Shown one piece after another: positions 53,655 to 62,212 of a stretch of DNA of 64,000 nt (position 1 is the first letter of the stretch; each line of letters opens with the position of its first letter). The stretch spans positions 3,118,001 to 3,182,000 of the forward strand of contig NZ_CP011270.1 in the NCBI RefSeq assembly GCF_001610835.1, given 5' to 3'. The position numbers and the translations under genes were made by a program. The stretch comes from Planctomyces sp. SH-PL14. GTDB taxonomy: Bacteria > Planctomycetota > Planctomycetia > Planctomycetales > Planctomycetaceae. Under the pieces are notes generated by a model. That model did no database searches, had not been told where the DNA came from, and worked only from the letters and a program-made list of their open reading frames with translations.

Positions 53655-55076
53655 TCAGAAGAGGCCGCCCCCTCTTCCCATTTCTGACTTCGGCGGATTC
53701 CCACTCGGGGGAAACTCGAACGGGAGCTGGATCGAAACGGTCGTCCCCTCTCCACGACGGGAGGAGAACGCGATCGTTCCCCCCAGCCGTTCGATGACGT
53801 TGCGAGCGAGGTAGACCCCCAGTCCCATCCCCTTCCCCGGCTCCTTGGTCGTGAAGAAGGGTTCTCCGATGCGTCGCAGTGTCTCAGGGTCGATCCCCTG
53901 TCCGGAGTCGTGGATCGTCATCGACATCTGTCCCCCGGAGGCCGTGACCTGACACGAGACGCCCTCCGGCCCGCCGCTGGCGTCGACCGCGTTCTTCACG
54001 ATCCCGCGGATCGCCTGGGACAGCCCGTGCAGCGGGGCGCGGACGGGGATCGATTCGATCCTGGGGTCCATGGTAACGGTGACCGGGGCCCGGGGATCGA
54101 CGCCGTCCACGCACTCCCGGACGAGATCGCCGACGGTGGTGGTCATCAGCGACTCGCCGATCACGAGGCCGGCGTCGCTCGACATGCGGTCGAGGATCTC
54201 GCGGCAGCGTTTCAGCTCGGAGCGGATCGTCGAGACATCCTGGACCGTCTGATCCGTCACCTTCCCCGAGACGACTTCCCGCTCGACTTCCTTGGTGATG
54301 ATCGCGATCGTCGACAGCGGCGAGGAGAGCTCATGCGCCGCGCCGGCCGCCAGCGTTCCGAGCGATTCCAGCCGTTCGCTGCGGGCGCGGGCCTGGGCGA
54401 GTTCCCGGACGCGATCTTCGAGGTGGGCCACCTGTCCGCGGATCCGCGTAATGAAGAGGACGATCACGCTCCCGCAGGCGGCGTAGGCGACGAGCGATCC
54501 GAGCCGGACGAGGTCGACTCCCAGCCAGGTGATGTCCGATAGGGCCGAAGGGAAGTGGAGCCCCCGCAGCGGCCGGAACCAGACGTTGAGGAACGCCACG
54601 CAGCCGACGGCGAAGAGGGTGAGTCCCCACACCCAGCTCCGCGGGAGGAGGACCGCGGCGAGGACGATGTTGACGAAGTAGAAGAGGCTGAAGGGGTTGG
54701 CCATCCCTCCCGTGAGGTAGAGCAGCCCGGTCAGGGCCACGAGATCGCAGAGCATCGACAGACCGACGGCGTGCTGCCACGGGTGGAACACCGGGTCGCG
54801 CAGCCGCGGGGGCCACGAGCGGTAGGCAATCATCAGGAAGGCGTTGAGGGCCGCGGTGCCGCCGATCACCGCCAGGAGCGGTCCCAGGGGGAGCTCGACC
54901 CCCATTACGAAGTGGACCATCAGGATGGTGAGGAGCTGTCCGACAACCGCCACCCACCGCAGTGCGACGACGCCCCGCACATTGATTGCGATCCGTTCGT
55001 CAATATCATCATCGGTTGGCGCGCGAAGACCGCGGCCAGTGGACGGAAAGAGATGGGTGTCGTCCCAGTTCGGCAT
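53655..55076 (-). CDS. regB: RegB/PrrB-family redox sensor histidine kinase
   Basis: 473 residues. The N-terminus has five to six membrane helices with the RegB quinone-sensing signature LTGGMANPFSLFYFVNIVLA. The HisKA region is SLGTLAAGAAHELSSPLSTI with the phospho-His in AAHELSSP. A Cys lies 43 residues later (SELKRCREILDRM), in the position where RegB has its redox-active Cys. An HATPase domain ends the protein (KNAVDASGG, DSGQGID, EPGKGMGLGVYLARNVIERL). It senses quinone-pool/oxygen status and phosphorylates RegA. The regA gene is 124 nt downstream. It is divergent from the single-span protein at 55164. Confidence 0.9.
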   Translation of the reverse strand: MPNWDDTHLFPSTGRGLRAPTDDDIDERIAINVRGVVALRWVAVVGQLLTILMVHFVMGVELPLGPLLAVIGGTAALNAFLMIAYRSWPPRLRDPVFHPWQHAVGLSMLCDLVALTGLLYLTGGMANPFSLFYFVNIVLAAVLLPRSWVWGLTLFAVGCVAFLNVWFRPLRGLHFPSALSDITWLGVDLVRLGSLVAYAACGSVIVLFITRIRGQVAHLEDRVRELAQARARSERLESLGTLAAGAAHELSSPLSTIAIITKEVEREVVSGKVTDQTVQDVSTIRSELKRCREILDRMSSDAGLVIGESLMTTTVGDLVRECVDGVDPRAPVTVTMDPRIESIPVRAPLHGLSQAIRGIVKNAVDASGGPEGVSCQVTASGGQMSMTIHDSGQGIDPETLRRIGEPFFTTKEPGKGMGLGVYLARNVIERLGGTIAFSSRRGEGTTVSIQLPFEFPPSGNPPKSEMGRGGGLF

Positions 55077-55163
55077 CGTCGATCGGTCTCCGTCGCGCCC
55101 GTCTTCCGAGTGAGGTCAGTTTTGTTCGAGGAACGTGCAGAACAAGGAGAGGGGTTTTCGCTG

Positions 55164-55622
55164 GTGCGAAAGCCCGGTCTACGGCTTGAACGGCGCGGTC
55201 TCACGCTGCTGCTGGGGGGCGTGCTGCTGCTCCCCATTCTGGCGGTTTCGATTATCTCGGCCACCCTGCCGACGGCGCATGATCATCCGCTGAATGTGGC
55301 GACGCGGCTGGTCAATCCGGGGGCGGCGGATGCGGCCGTGGTCGTTCACAACGGGGAGGCGGTGGAGCTAGCGAGTTTGCGGGTCGAGCTGAACGGCGCT
55401 TACTTCCACTTGCCGAAGGGGCGGCTGGCGCCGGGGACGGACCTGGAGTTGCCGCTCGACTGGTTTGCGAAGAAGACGGGGAACACGTTCGATCCGCGGG
55501 AGACGCCGGTGCGGGCGATTGATATTTCGGCGAGGCTGCCGGGGAATCGCCGTGCGGTTTACCGGGAGACGGTGGGACACGCAGTGAAGGAAGAGGCCCC
55601 AGCCGAGGGCGACAGATCATAG
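55164..55622 (+). CDS. Single-span membrane protein with extracytoplasmic beta domain, unknown
   Basis: About 152 residues. A basic start (KPGLRLERRG) is followed by one membrane helix (LTLLLGGVLLLPILAVSIIS) and an Ig-like beta domain: PLNVATRLVNPGAADAAVVV, ASLRVELNGAYFHLPKGRLA and GTDLELPLDWFAKKTGNTFD. Topology and size recall FixH-like proteins, but no family is secure. It is divergent from regB. I use the GTG at 55164 (AACAAGGAGAGG 9-20 nt upstream); a GTG at 55110 and a TTG at 55122 are also in frame. Repeat copy H starts on the base after its stop codon. Confidence 0.55.
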   Translation: MRKPGLRLERRGLTLLLGGVLLLPILAVSIISATLPTAHDHPLNVATRLVNPGAADAAVVVHNGEAVELASLRVELNGAYFHLPKGRLAPGTDLELPLDWFAKKTGNTFDPRETPVRAIDISARLPGNRRAVYRETVGHAVKEEAPAEGDRS

Positions 55623-55931
55623 CCGGGTCCAGGGGCACCCTGGTGGGGAGTGCAGAGGGGCAAGGCCCCTTTGCCCGCCGGAGGCTGTCTCGCCGGAAGA
55701 TGTCTGAAGGAGATCGTGTCCAAGCGCGGACACCGTGTCGGATGCCCCCCCACCAACCCGCGGGGATTCCAAGGCGAGCGGTGAGTCCTCAACGCCGGTG
55801 CCACAAAGGGGACATCCGTTGTGTCCCACGGTTCCTCATGGAAGTGCCTCCGGCGGCAAGGGGTTGCCCCCTTGACCCCGGCTGCCGTCGCACGATGGGT
55901 TTGAGCGAGCAACGTCGTGCCGGCAAGGACG
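55623..55931 (+). repeat. Structured intergenic repeat, copy H (full length)
   Basis: Starts CCGGGTCCAGGGGCACCCTGG on the first base after the 55622 stop and ends GTGCCGGCAAGGACGG, 4 nt before the stop of the 55935 gene. The second left hairpin is GGGGCAAGGCCCC and the right one lacks 6 nt (GGGGTTGCCCCC). It exactly fills the gap between two convergent genes. Confidence 0.87.
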
Positions 55932-55934
55932 GCG

Positions 55935-57389
55935 TCAGACCAGTTCGCTGATGACCTGCCCCTCTTGAAGAATCGGCATCGGCCGGCCACTGTAGTCGTT
56001 GAACGACCACTCCGGATTGATCCCCAAGTGCCGGTACACCGTCGCCCACAAATCATTCGGCGTCAGCGGACGATCCTTCGGGACTTCTCCCTTCGCCGTC
56101 GTCGAACCGATCACCTGACCCATCTTCATTCCCCCCCCCGAAACGATCAGCGACATCGAGTTCGGCCAGTGGTCCCGCCCGGGCTGTGACACACCGGTCT
56201 GGGTTCCAATGCTGTTCTCGATCCGCGGCGTCCGCCCGAACTCGCCCGTCACGACGAGCAGCACCTTCTTATCGAGACCGCGGGAGTAGATGTCCTCAAT
56301 CAGCGCCGTCACGGCCTTGTCATACAGAGGGAAACGCACGAGAGCGTCATCCCAGATGTGGCAGTTCACCGCGTGCGAGTCCCAGTTGTACGTCCCCTGC
56401 TTGAGGAACTCGATCCCCGACTGGTAGGGGTTCTCAAAGACGATCGTGACGTAACTGCACCCCGCCTCAACAAGCCGCCGCGCGACGAGAGCCCGATGTC
56501 CCCAGGCGTGGCGTCCATATCGCTCGCGGAGCGAGTCGGGCTCCTTCGAAAGGTCGAAGGCATCCCGCATCCGGGAGGTCGTGATCATCTCGATCGCCCG
56601 GCGGTTGAAGTCGTCCATCGCCTCCATCATGCCGGAGGCGTCGACCGAGCGGCGGACCTTGTCGAAGCCCTTCTGGAGCAGGAGCCGGTCGTTCATCCGG
56701 TCCGCGACGGAGTTGTCGAGCGAAACGTTCGTCAGCTTGAAGTTCGCGCTTCCCGGATCGCCCGGAATGGCGTGGGGGACATAGGACGGTCCGAGGTAGG
56801 CGGATCCGAAGGCGAAGACGTCGACGCCGTCCCGTCCTCCGTCGGTCATCGAGACGTGGTTCGGGATTCCGTTCCGGCGTCCTTCACGGCACTTGGAGAC
56901 GATGGAGGCGGCGGCGGGGTTGTCGTTGACGGTATCGACGGGCGACTTTGGGATGCGGCCGGTGAGAAACCGTTTGTGTCCGCCGCCGTGGTCGGCGAAG
57001 GTGTGGGCGATTGAGCGGATGACGGTGTACTTGTCCGCGCACTTGGCGTGCAGCGGCATGAGCTCGCAGACGTCGAGGCCGGGGACGTTGGTCGGGATGG
57101 GGGTGAAGGCGCCGCGGTATTCGGCCGGGGCGTTCGGCTTCATGTCGTACATGTCGAGGTGCGGGGGGCCGCCCGGCAGCCAGACGAAGATCACCGAGGT
57201 GTCGAGTCCCGCGTCGAGTCCGCCGCTGACGCCGGCCTCGGCCTTGAGGCGCATGACGTCGGCCATCGAGAGTCCGCCGACGCCGAGTGCGCCCATACGG
57301 AGGAAGGAGCGGCGGGAGAGAGGTCCGGGGCATCGGTGTTCCGCGCGGCGCGCAGCGGAACCGTGAGCATCTGACGAGCGGCGGGCCAT
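55935..57389 (-). CDS. DUF1501 Tat-exported protein
   Basis: 484 residues. A long leader with PLSRRSFLRMGALGVGGLSM (Tat) is followed by the DUF1501 core: SVIFVWLPGGPPHLDMYDMK, AEYRGAFTPIPTNVPGLDVC, TVIRSIAHTFADHGGGHKRF, NWDSHAVNCHIWDD, LVVTGEFGRTPRIENSIGTQ and GRDHWPNSMSLIVSGGGM. This branch (YDMKPNAPAEYRG) differs from the two DUF1501 proteins at 24867 and 29161, so it is not a recent duplicate. No DUF1549/DUF1553 partner is adjacent. It converges with the 55164 gene across repeat H. Confidence 0.88.
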   Translation of the reverse strand: MARRSSDAHGSAARRAEHRCPGPLSRRSFLRMGALGVGGLSMADVMRLKAEAGVSGGLDAGLDTSVIFVWLPGGPPHLDMYDMKPNAPAEYRGAFTPIPTNVPGLDVCELMPLHAKCADKYTVIRSIAHTFADHGGGHKRFLTGRIPKSPVDTVNDNPAAASIVSKCREGRRNGIPNHVSMTDGGRDGVDVFAFGSAYLGPSYVPHAIPGDPGSANFKLTNVSLDNSVADRMNDRLLLQKGFDKVRRSVDASGMMEAMDDFNRRAIEMITTSRMRDAFDLSKEPDSLRERYGRHAWGHRALVARRLVEAGCSYVTIVFENPYQSGIEFLKQGTYNWDSHAVNCHIWDDALVRFPLYDKAVTALIEDIYSRGLDKKVLLVVTGEFGRTPRIENSIGTQTGVSQPGRDHWPNSMSLIVSGGGMKMGQVIGSTTAKGEVPKDRPLTPNDLWATVYRHLGINPEWSFNDYSGRPMPILQEGQVISELV

Positions 57390-57532
57390 AGCAGTTCATC
57401 CCGAGGCAGGATGTCGCGGTCGGCGACAGCGTGAAAGCAGGTGGGTCATCCTACCGGGAATATCATCGACAGATCAACCGACTCTTATCAATAGAATCCA
57501 TGCCGGCATGTTCATTCGAACACCGCCATAGC

Positions 57533-57712
57533 GGGGGTCCAGGGGGTACCCCTGGTGGGGAGTGCAGAGGGGCAACGCCCCTTTGCCCGCCGGAGGCCTG
57601 GCCGTCGGGAGATGTCTGAAGGAGTGCGCGTCCAAGCGCGGCCAACGTGCCGTATGCCCCTCACAAACCCGCGGGGATCGCAAAGCGAGCGTCGAGTCCT
57701 CACCGCCGGTTA
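57533..57712 (+). repeat. Structured intergenic repeat, copy I (right half missing)
   Basis: Starts GGGGGTCCAGGGGGTACCCC and keeps both left hairpins and the first half of the core (ATGTCTGAAGGAGTGCGCG, AGTCCTCACCGCCGGTTAC). It breaks off exactly at the stop codon of the HAD gene (57710-57712, minus strand). The right arm and end are absent. The 57390-57532 flank contains nothing recognised. Confidence 0.8.
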
Positions 57713-58387
57713 CGGGAGACATTCCAGGAACCACTGCGGGTGTGAGAAGTCGGGAAACAACAGATCCGCGTAGCACTCCCGCAACTCCTTGCACGTATAC
57801 ATCCCTGTCCCCACCGCCACCGTCCGGGCCCCGATCGACTTGCCGCAACGGACATCGGACGGCGTATCGCCAATGACCCACACATCATGCGGCTCCACCT
57901 GCCGCCCCAGATGCCGGTGCGACGCCTCATACGCCATCCGCGCCACATCGTTCCGGTCGAAGTGATTGTCCCCGAACCCCCCGTACTGGAAATACCGGTC
58001 GATCTCGAAGTGCCGCAGCTTCAGCCAGGCCCCCTCTTCAAAGTTCCCAGTCAGCAGCCCCAGACTCACATCCGGCCGCGCCGCCAGCAGTTCCAGCAGT
58101 TCCCGGACCCCCGGCAACACCGCCCCGTCGAGCTCCGCCAGCGCCTGCGGCAGCCGCTGGAAGTAGCCGCTGACAAAGGCGTTCCACCGCGCCTCGTCCG
58201 CGTCGAGCCCCACGAACTGGAACAGGTCCGTCATGATCGCCCGGTCGGTCCGCCCCGCGGCCGGGATGTCGCACGGCTGATGCGCAAGACCAAACGTCTC
58301 GGCAATCGCCCGCTCCATCGCCACCTGCCCCGCCCCGCCCGACAACAGCAGCGTTCCATCGATATCGAACAGAATCACGTGTCTCAT
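57710..58387 (-). CDS. HAD-superfamily hydrolase (phosphoglycolate phosphatase-like)
   Basis: 225 residues. HAD motifs: VILFDIDGTLLLSGG (nucleophile and acid Asp), LGLLTGNFEEGAW (motif II Thr), KLRHFEID lysine region, and VWVIGDTPSDVRCGKSIGAR (motif IV Asp). A helical cap lies at ~17-90 (C1 type), as in phosphoglycolate phosphatases and beta-phosphoglucomutases. It is cytosolic; the substrate is not fixed by sequence. The stop codon lies on the edge of repeat copy I, so the last residues (WFLECLP) may have been set by the repeat's arrival or decay. Confidence 0.88.
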   Translation of the reverse strand: MRHVILFDIDGTLLLSGGAGQVAMERAIAETFGLAHQPCDIPAAGRTDRAIMTDLFQFVGLDADEARWNAFVSGYFQRLPQALAELDGAVLPGVRELLELLAARPDVSLGLLTGNFEEGAWLKLRHFEIDRYFQYGGFGDNHFDRNDVARMAYEASHRHLGRQVEPHDVWVIGDTPSDVRCGKSIGARTVAVGTGMYTCKELRECYADLLFPDFSHPQWFLECLP

Positions 58388-58441
58388 GGGGGGCAGGATA
58401 GCTGGGAGGACGTTGGAGAGGGATAGCTTGGGGGGAGGAGG

Positions 58442-58521
58442 GACTGGGGTCTAGAGTCTAGGGACCAACGACGAGCAGGGTGACTCTCCTTCCCTGGTCC
58501 CTAGACTCTCGACCCCAGACC
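58442..58521. repeat. Inverted pair of heptamer arrays between HAD and Gfo/Idh genes
   Basis: The left array reads GACTGGG, GTCTAGA, GTCTAGG, GACCAAC. After about 22 nt the right array reads CCCTGGT, CCCTAGA, CTCTCGA, CCCCAGA. The inner parts (TGGGGTCTAGAGTCTAGGGA and its counterpart) are complementary with one mismatch over about 23 nt. They form a strong hairpin in the divergent gap between two starts. Confidence 0.75.
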
Positions 58522-58594
58522 CGCTTCCCCCCGTCTGGAGCCCGGCCACCCCACCGGCTATCTTGAAACCTCTTCCCGCCTCCGGAGATTTTCC

Positions 58595-59914
58595 ATGCCT
58601 CGCTCCTCCCGCCGACGGTTCCTCCAGACTTCTTCCGCCCTCGTCGGAGCCGGCACGCTGCTCGGCCCGGTCTGGCCCGTCGGGGCCCAGGAGAAGGCGG
58701 CCGGTGAAAAATCGCCGAACGGCCGCTGGCGGATCGGCTGCATCGGAATGCGGTATCAGGGGAGCGTCATCACCCGCGAGGCGCTGCCGTTCGGCGATGT
58801 CGTGGCGATCGCCGACGTCGACCGCCACGTCCGCGAACAGGCCCGGGCCAGCTTCGGCAGCACGGCGGTGATCTACGAGAACTACGTCGACATGCTGGCC
58901 CGCAAGGACCTCGACGTCATCCTGATCGGCGCGCCGGACCACTGGCACGCCAAGATGGCGATCGACGCCTGCCGCTCCGGCCGGGATGTCTACGTCGAAA
59001 AGCCGGTGACGCTCACGATCGCCGAAGGCCAGACCCTCGGGAAGATCGTCCAGGAGACGAAGCGGGTCCTGCAGGTCGGCTCATGGCAGCGAAGCGATCA
59101 GCGGTTCCGCCTCGCCGCCGAGATGATCCGCGCCGGCCGGCTGGGCGACGTCAAGAAGGCGACGGTCAACCTCGGCAAGAACCGCAAGGGAGGCCCGTTC
59201 GAGAACATGCCCGCCCCGGGCAACCTCAACTGGAACCTGTGGCTCGGCCAGGCCCCGGAAGTCCCGTATTGCCCCGAGCGGTGCCACTACACGTTCCGCT
59301 TCTGGTACGAGTACGCCGGCGGTGAAATGACCGACACCGGCGCGCACCACTTTGACATCGCGCTGTGGGCCCTCGGTCTCGACCGCACCGGCCCCGTCGA
59401 GATCATCCCCACGGGCAAGCTCCCCAGCGTCCAGAACGGCTTCAACGTCGCCACGGACTTCGCGGTGAAGTTCAAGTTCGCCAACGGCGTCGAGATCGAC
59501 GTCCTGGACGAAGGGCGGAACGGAATCCTCTTCGAAGGCTCCGCCGGCCGGATCTTCGTCAACCGCGGCCTCATCGAAGGGGTCCCCGTGCAGGAGCTGG
59601 CGACGAAACCCCTCCGCCGCGAGGACTATCAGGTGTACAAGCACGACAACCTCGACCGCCCGGAGCTGTCTGGCAAGATCGACGCCATCAAGAACCACAT
59701 GGCCAGCTTCGCCGACGCGATCCGCGGCCGGCACGAAACGATCTCGGACATCACCAGCCAGCACCGCTCGGCGAGCGCCTGCCACCTCGGCAACATCGCC
59801 CTCCGCCTCGGCCGCCCGCTCCGCTGGAACCCGGAATCGGAACGCTTCGTCGGTGACGCCGAAGCGGACAGCTTCATTCAGCGCGAGCAGCGGAAGGGGT
59901 TCGAGGTCGCGTGA
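58595..59914 (+). CDS. Gfo/Idh/MocA family oxidoreductase, Tat-exported
   Basis: 439 residues. The Tat leader PRSSRRRFLQTSSALVGAGT (~1-35) precedes a Rossmann domain (RIGCIGMRYQGS, VVAIADVDRH, DVILIGAPDHWHAKMAIDAC, DVYVEKPVTLTIAEGQ). The C-terminal sheet domain has GEMTDTGAHHFDIALWALGL (catalytic Asp-His type). The EKP lysine and GAHHFD residues are present. Exported Gfo/Idh/MocA proteins abound in planctomycetes; they may oxidise sugars in the periplasm with a tightly bound, Tat-imported NAD(P). The substrate is unknown. Its start faces the HAD gene across the heptamer hairpin. Confidence 0.9.
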   Translation: MPRSSRRRFLQTSSALVGAGTLLGPVWPVGAQEKAAGEKSPNGRWRIGCIGMRYQGSVITREALPFGDVVAIADVDRHVREQARASFGSTAVIYENYVDMLARKDLDVILIGAPDHWHAKMAIDACRSGRDVYVEKPVTLTIAEGQTLGKIVQETKRVLQVGSWQRSDQRFRLAAEMIRAGRLGDVKKATVNLGKNRKGGPFENMPAPGNLNWNLWLGQAPEVPYCPERCHYTFRFWYEYAGGEMTDTGAHHFDIALWALGLDRTGPVEIIPTGKLPSVQNGFNVATDFAVKFKFANGVEIDVLDEGRNGILFEGSAGRIFVNRGLIEGVPVQELATKPLRREDYQVYKHDNLDRPELSGKIDAIKNHMASFADAIRGRHETISDITSQHRSASACHLGNIALRLGRPLRWNPESERFVGDAEADSFIQREQRKGFEVA

Positions 59915-60019
59915 GACCGCGATTTCTTTCGACTTTCTGTTCGAGGGTTCGGGCCGCTCCGTCGTAGAGAGGTCGAGGCGGCCCTGCCGGGGCCGCGCGC
60001 TGTCCGACCGAGCCCGCCC

Positions 60020-61663
60020 ATGCCCAGCCGGCCTCCAGACTGGTTCCCGCCGCAACCTCCGCGGCCGGTTGGTGGTCCTTGCTGCGCGGGGATCCGGACG
60101 GGTCTGGTACTCTTGTGCGTGGTGACGTTGGCCGCCAACTCCGCCTCTGCTGCCGAGCCGACGTTCGCTGGGAGGATCGGCCTCGAAGTCGGGCCCGACA
60201 CAACGCTGTTCGAAGGCCCGCTCGACCGGGATGGAGTTCCGATCTACCTCGACGCGGTCAACGAAGAGCTCAGCCGCGGCGTGGGACGGGACGAGAATTT
60301 CTGGCCCCTCTGCTGGGAGGCGGCCGGAAACTGGAAACCCGTTCCGGAAACCGTTGCTGAGGAGGTCGCCCGTCGATTGGCGATCTCGATCGACCCGCGA
60401 CCGCGGCTCCGAGGGATCGCCGATGTGAACGATCCGCAACGAGCTCAGGGGCAGAAGCTGCTCGACGTCGAATGGCTGGCCATGCGTGAGAACTGGTCAC
60501 GGGAGGACCTCCCCGATGCCGCACGGTGGCTCGACGCGAACGCAACGGTCCTGGAGCAGATCGCGGTCGCGGCCCACCGCCCGAAGGCCTATTCCCCCTT
60601 CGTCGAAGACAAGACCGGGGAAGGCCTGGAGGGGGCCTGGCTTCCCCACGTGCAGGGAGTGCGAAAGCTGGTGCTCCCGTTCCTGGCCCGCGTCCGGCTC
60701 CGGCTGGGGGAGAACAGAGCGGACGACGCCTGGCAGGATCTCCTGACGAGCTACCGGATCGCCCGGCACATCGAGTCCGGTCGCACCTTCATCGAGAAGC
60801 TGATCGCCGCCTCCCTCCGCGTCGATATTCACAACGTCGCGACCGCATGGCTCTCGGACTCGGAAGCCAGCTCCGAAGAGCTGAAGGCGAGATGGGAGGA
60901 GTTGAGCCCGCTGCTCGGCGGACGCTCCGTTGCGCTGGCCATACCGATGGAGAAGGCTCGCTACGCGGCGCTTGTTCTCTCGCTGGCACGCGGCCAGACC
61001 ACCCTGGACGTCGCCTCCGGCGCAAACCCCTTGCCGCCGATCTCCCCATCCAACTGGACCGATCTGCTCAGCGAACGACGAGTCGCAGGGGGACTGAGCG
61101 ACGGCGTGCTTCGCCTGGCCCTGACCCGCGGAGACATCAATGCAACTCTTCGCCACGGCCACCACCTCTACGACGACTGTGAGAAGGCGATGCGCCTTTC
61201 CGATCGACGCGATCGGCTGGCTGCGATTCAAACAGTGCAACAGCAGCTCCAGGCGGGGAGCGAGGACGACCGCCTGCGGAAGCTTTTCGTCCGGTCTCTG
61301 ACATCCTCCCCTGACGAAGTCGCTTCGCTGTCGGCCAGGATCCTGGTTTCCCTGCTGCTCCCTCTCGCCCAGTGCGAGGAGTCCCAGACTCGCGATGAGG
61401 CGCGGACCGCAACGTTGAAAGCGGCGTTCCAATGGAAGAGCGGCTGGCGGAAGACCGGCGCGCCGGCTCTGTCCTGGGAGGAACTGACCGGCGATGCGGC
61501 GCTCTTCGGCGATCCGTTCACGGGCGAGCCGCTTCAACTGGAGCGGAACGAACGGGGCATGGTCATCTGGAGCCTCGGCGCCAACGGCCGGGATGACGGT
61601 GGACTCACCTATGGCGAGGGGCCGGACACGGACGATCTGCGCGTGATTCTGGCGATGCCCTGA
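60020..61663 (+). CDS. Secreted/anchored hypothetical protein
   Basis: 547 residues, not assigned to a family. The signal-anchor region (GIRTGLVLLCVVTLAANSAS, ~24-44) is preceded by a Pro-rich leader. The rest is mostly helical with regular Leu/Arg spacing, e.g. LVLPFLARVRLRLGENRADD, AWQDLLTSYRIARHIESGRT and LSARILVSLLLPLAQCEESQ. It ends LFGDPFTGEPLQLERNERGM ... VIWSLGANGRDDGG. That GDPFTGEPL/VIWSLGANGRDDGG ending is shared by other uncharacterised planctomycetal secreted proteins. The start at 60020 may be too far upstream. There is no operon partner. Confidence 0.7.
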   Translation: MPSRPPDWFPPQPPRPVGGPCCAGIRTGLVLLCVVTLAANSASAAEPTFAGRIGLEVGPDTTLFEGPLDRDGVPIYLDAVNEELSRGVGRDENFWPLCWEAAGNWKPVPETVAEEVARRLAISIDPRPRLRGIADVNDPQRAQGQKLLDVEWLAMRENWSREDLPDAARWLDANATVLEQIAVAAHRPKAYSPFVEDKTGEGLEGAWLPHVQGVRKLVLPFLARVRLRLGENRADDAWQDLLTSYRIARHIESGRTFIEKLIAASLRVDIHNVATAWLSDSEASSEELKARWEELSPLLGGRSVALAIPMEKARYAALVLSLARGQTTLDVASGANPLPPISPSNWTDLLSERRVAGGLSDGVLRLALTRGDINATLRHGHHLYDDCEKAMRLSDRRDRLAAIQTVQQQLQAGSEDDRLRKLFVRSLTSSPDEVASLSARILVSLLLPLAQCEESQTRDEARTATLKAAFQWKSGWRKTGAPALSWEELTGDAALFGDPFTGEPLQLERNERGMVIWSLGANGRDDGGLTYGEGPDTDDLRVILAMP

Positions 61664-61730
61664 CACGGCGACCGTCACGGCCTCCGCCCCCTCCGGATCG
61701 GTTCCAGCCGTGGTGGTTCTTGCGGGCCTC

Positions 61731-62156
61731 TTATCGCAACAACAGCAGTGATCCGACGACAATCAGCGTCGTTCCGGCGACGACCCGCGCGGTGAGAGGC
61801 TCCTTGAGGAACAGCGCCGCGAGAATCACCACCAGAGCCACGCTGAGCTTGTCGACCGGCGCCACGCGCGAGGCGGGGGCGAGCTGCAGGGCCCGGAAGT
61901 AGCAGAGCCACGAGAGCCCCGTGGCGAGTCCGGACAGGACGAGGAACAGGAGCGTCCGGGGCGAGAGGCCAGCGCTCGACCACTCCCCGCGGGCGGTCAC
62001 GAGCCCGCCAGCGAAGGCGAGGATCACCGCGGTACGGATCAGCGTCGCGAGGTTGGAGCTGATCCCCGCGACGCCAACCTTGGCCAGGATCGCCGTCAGC
62101 GCGGCGAAGAAGGCGGAGCCGAGCGCGAACCAGGGCCAGGCGAGTGTCGGGAACAT
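61731..62156 (-). CDS. EamA family (DMT superfamily) small permease
   Basis: 141 residues with five hydrophobic helices, i.e. a half-size EamA unit (MFPTLAWPWFALGSAFFAAL, TAILAKVGVAGISSNLATLI, LATGLSWLCYFRALQLAPAS). It includes the family's APVDKLSVALVVILAALFLK, EPLTARVVAGTTLIVVGSLL ending. It probably works as a dimer moving a small metabolite or drug. The ATG at 62156 has CCGGAGCTTTG upstream; a TTG 3 nt earlier is less likely. The gene is 56 nt downstream of the arginine-dihydrolase-like gene, so an amino-acid or ornithine-derived solute is a reasonable guess, no more. Confidence 0.82.
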   Translation of the reverse strand: MFPTLAWPWFALGSAFFAALTAILAKVGVAGISSNLATLIRTAVILAFAGGLVTARGEWSSAGLSPRTLLFLVLSGLATGLSWLCYFRALQLAPASRVAPVDKLSVALVVILAALFLKEPLTARVVAGTTLIVVGSLLLLR

Positions 62157-62212
62157 CAAAGCTCCGGTTGGACGGATCGGGGGAAAGTCGGCTTACTGAG
62201 GCGTCCATTGTC

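Noticed and set aside
55643-55951. A reading frame inside the repeat (…MSEG-x-RVQ-x-RT…VPPAARGRGPLDP…) open in several copies
   Set aside because: The frame recurs because the DNA repeats; starts and ends differ between copies, small indels shift it in some (e.g. 55860 and 57655), and a second frame is equally open. A dN/dS test over all genomic copies would settle it.
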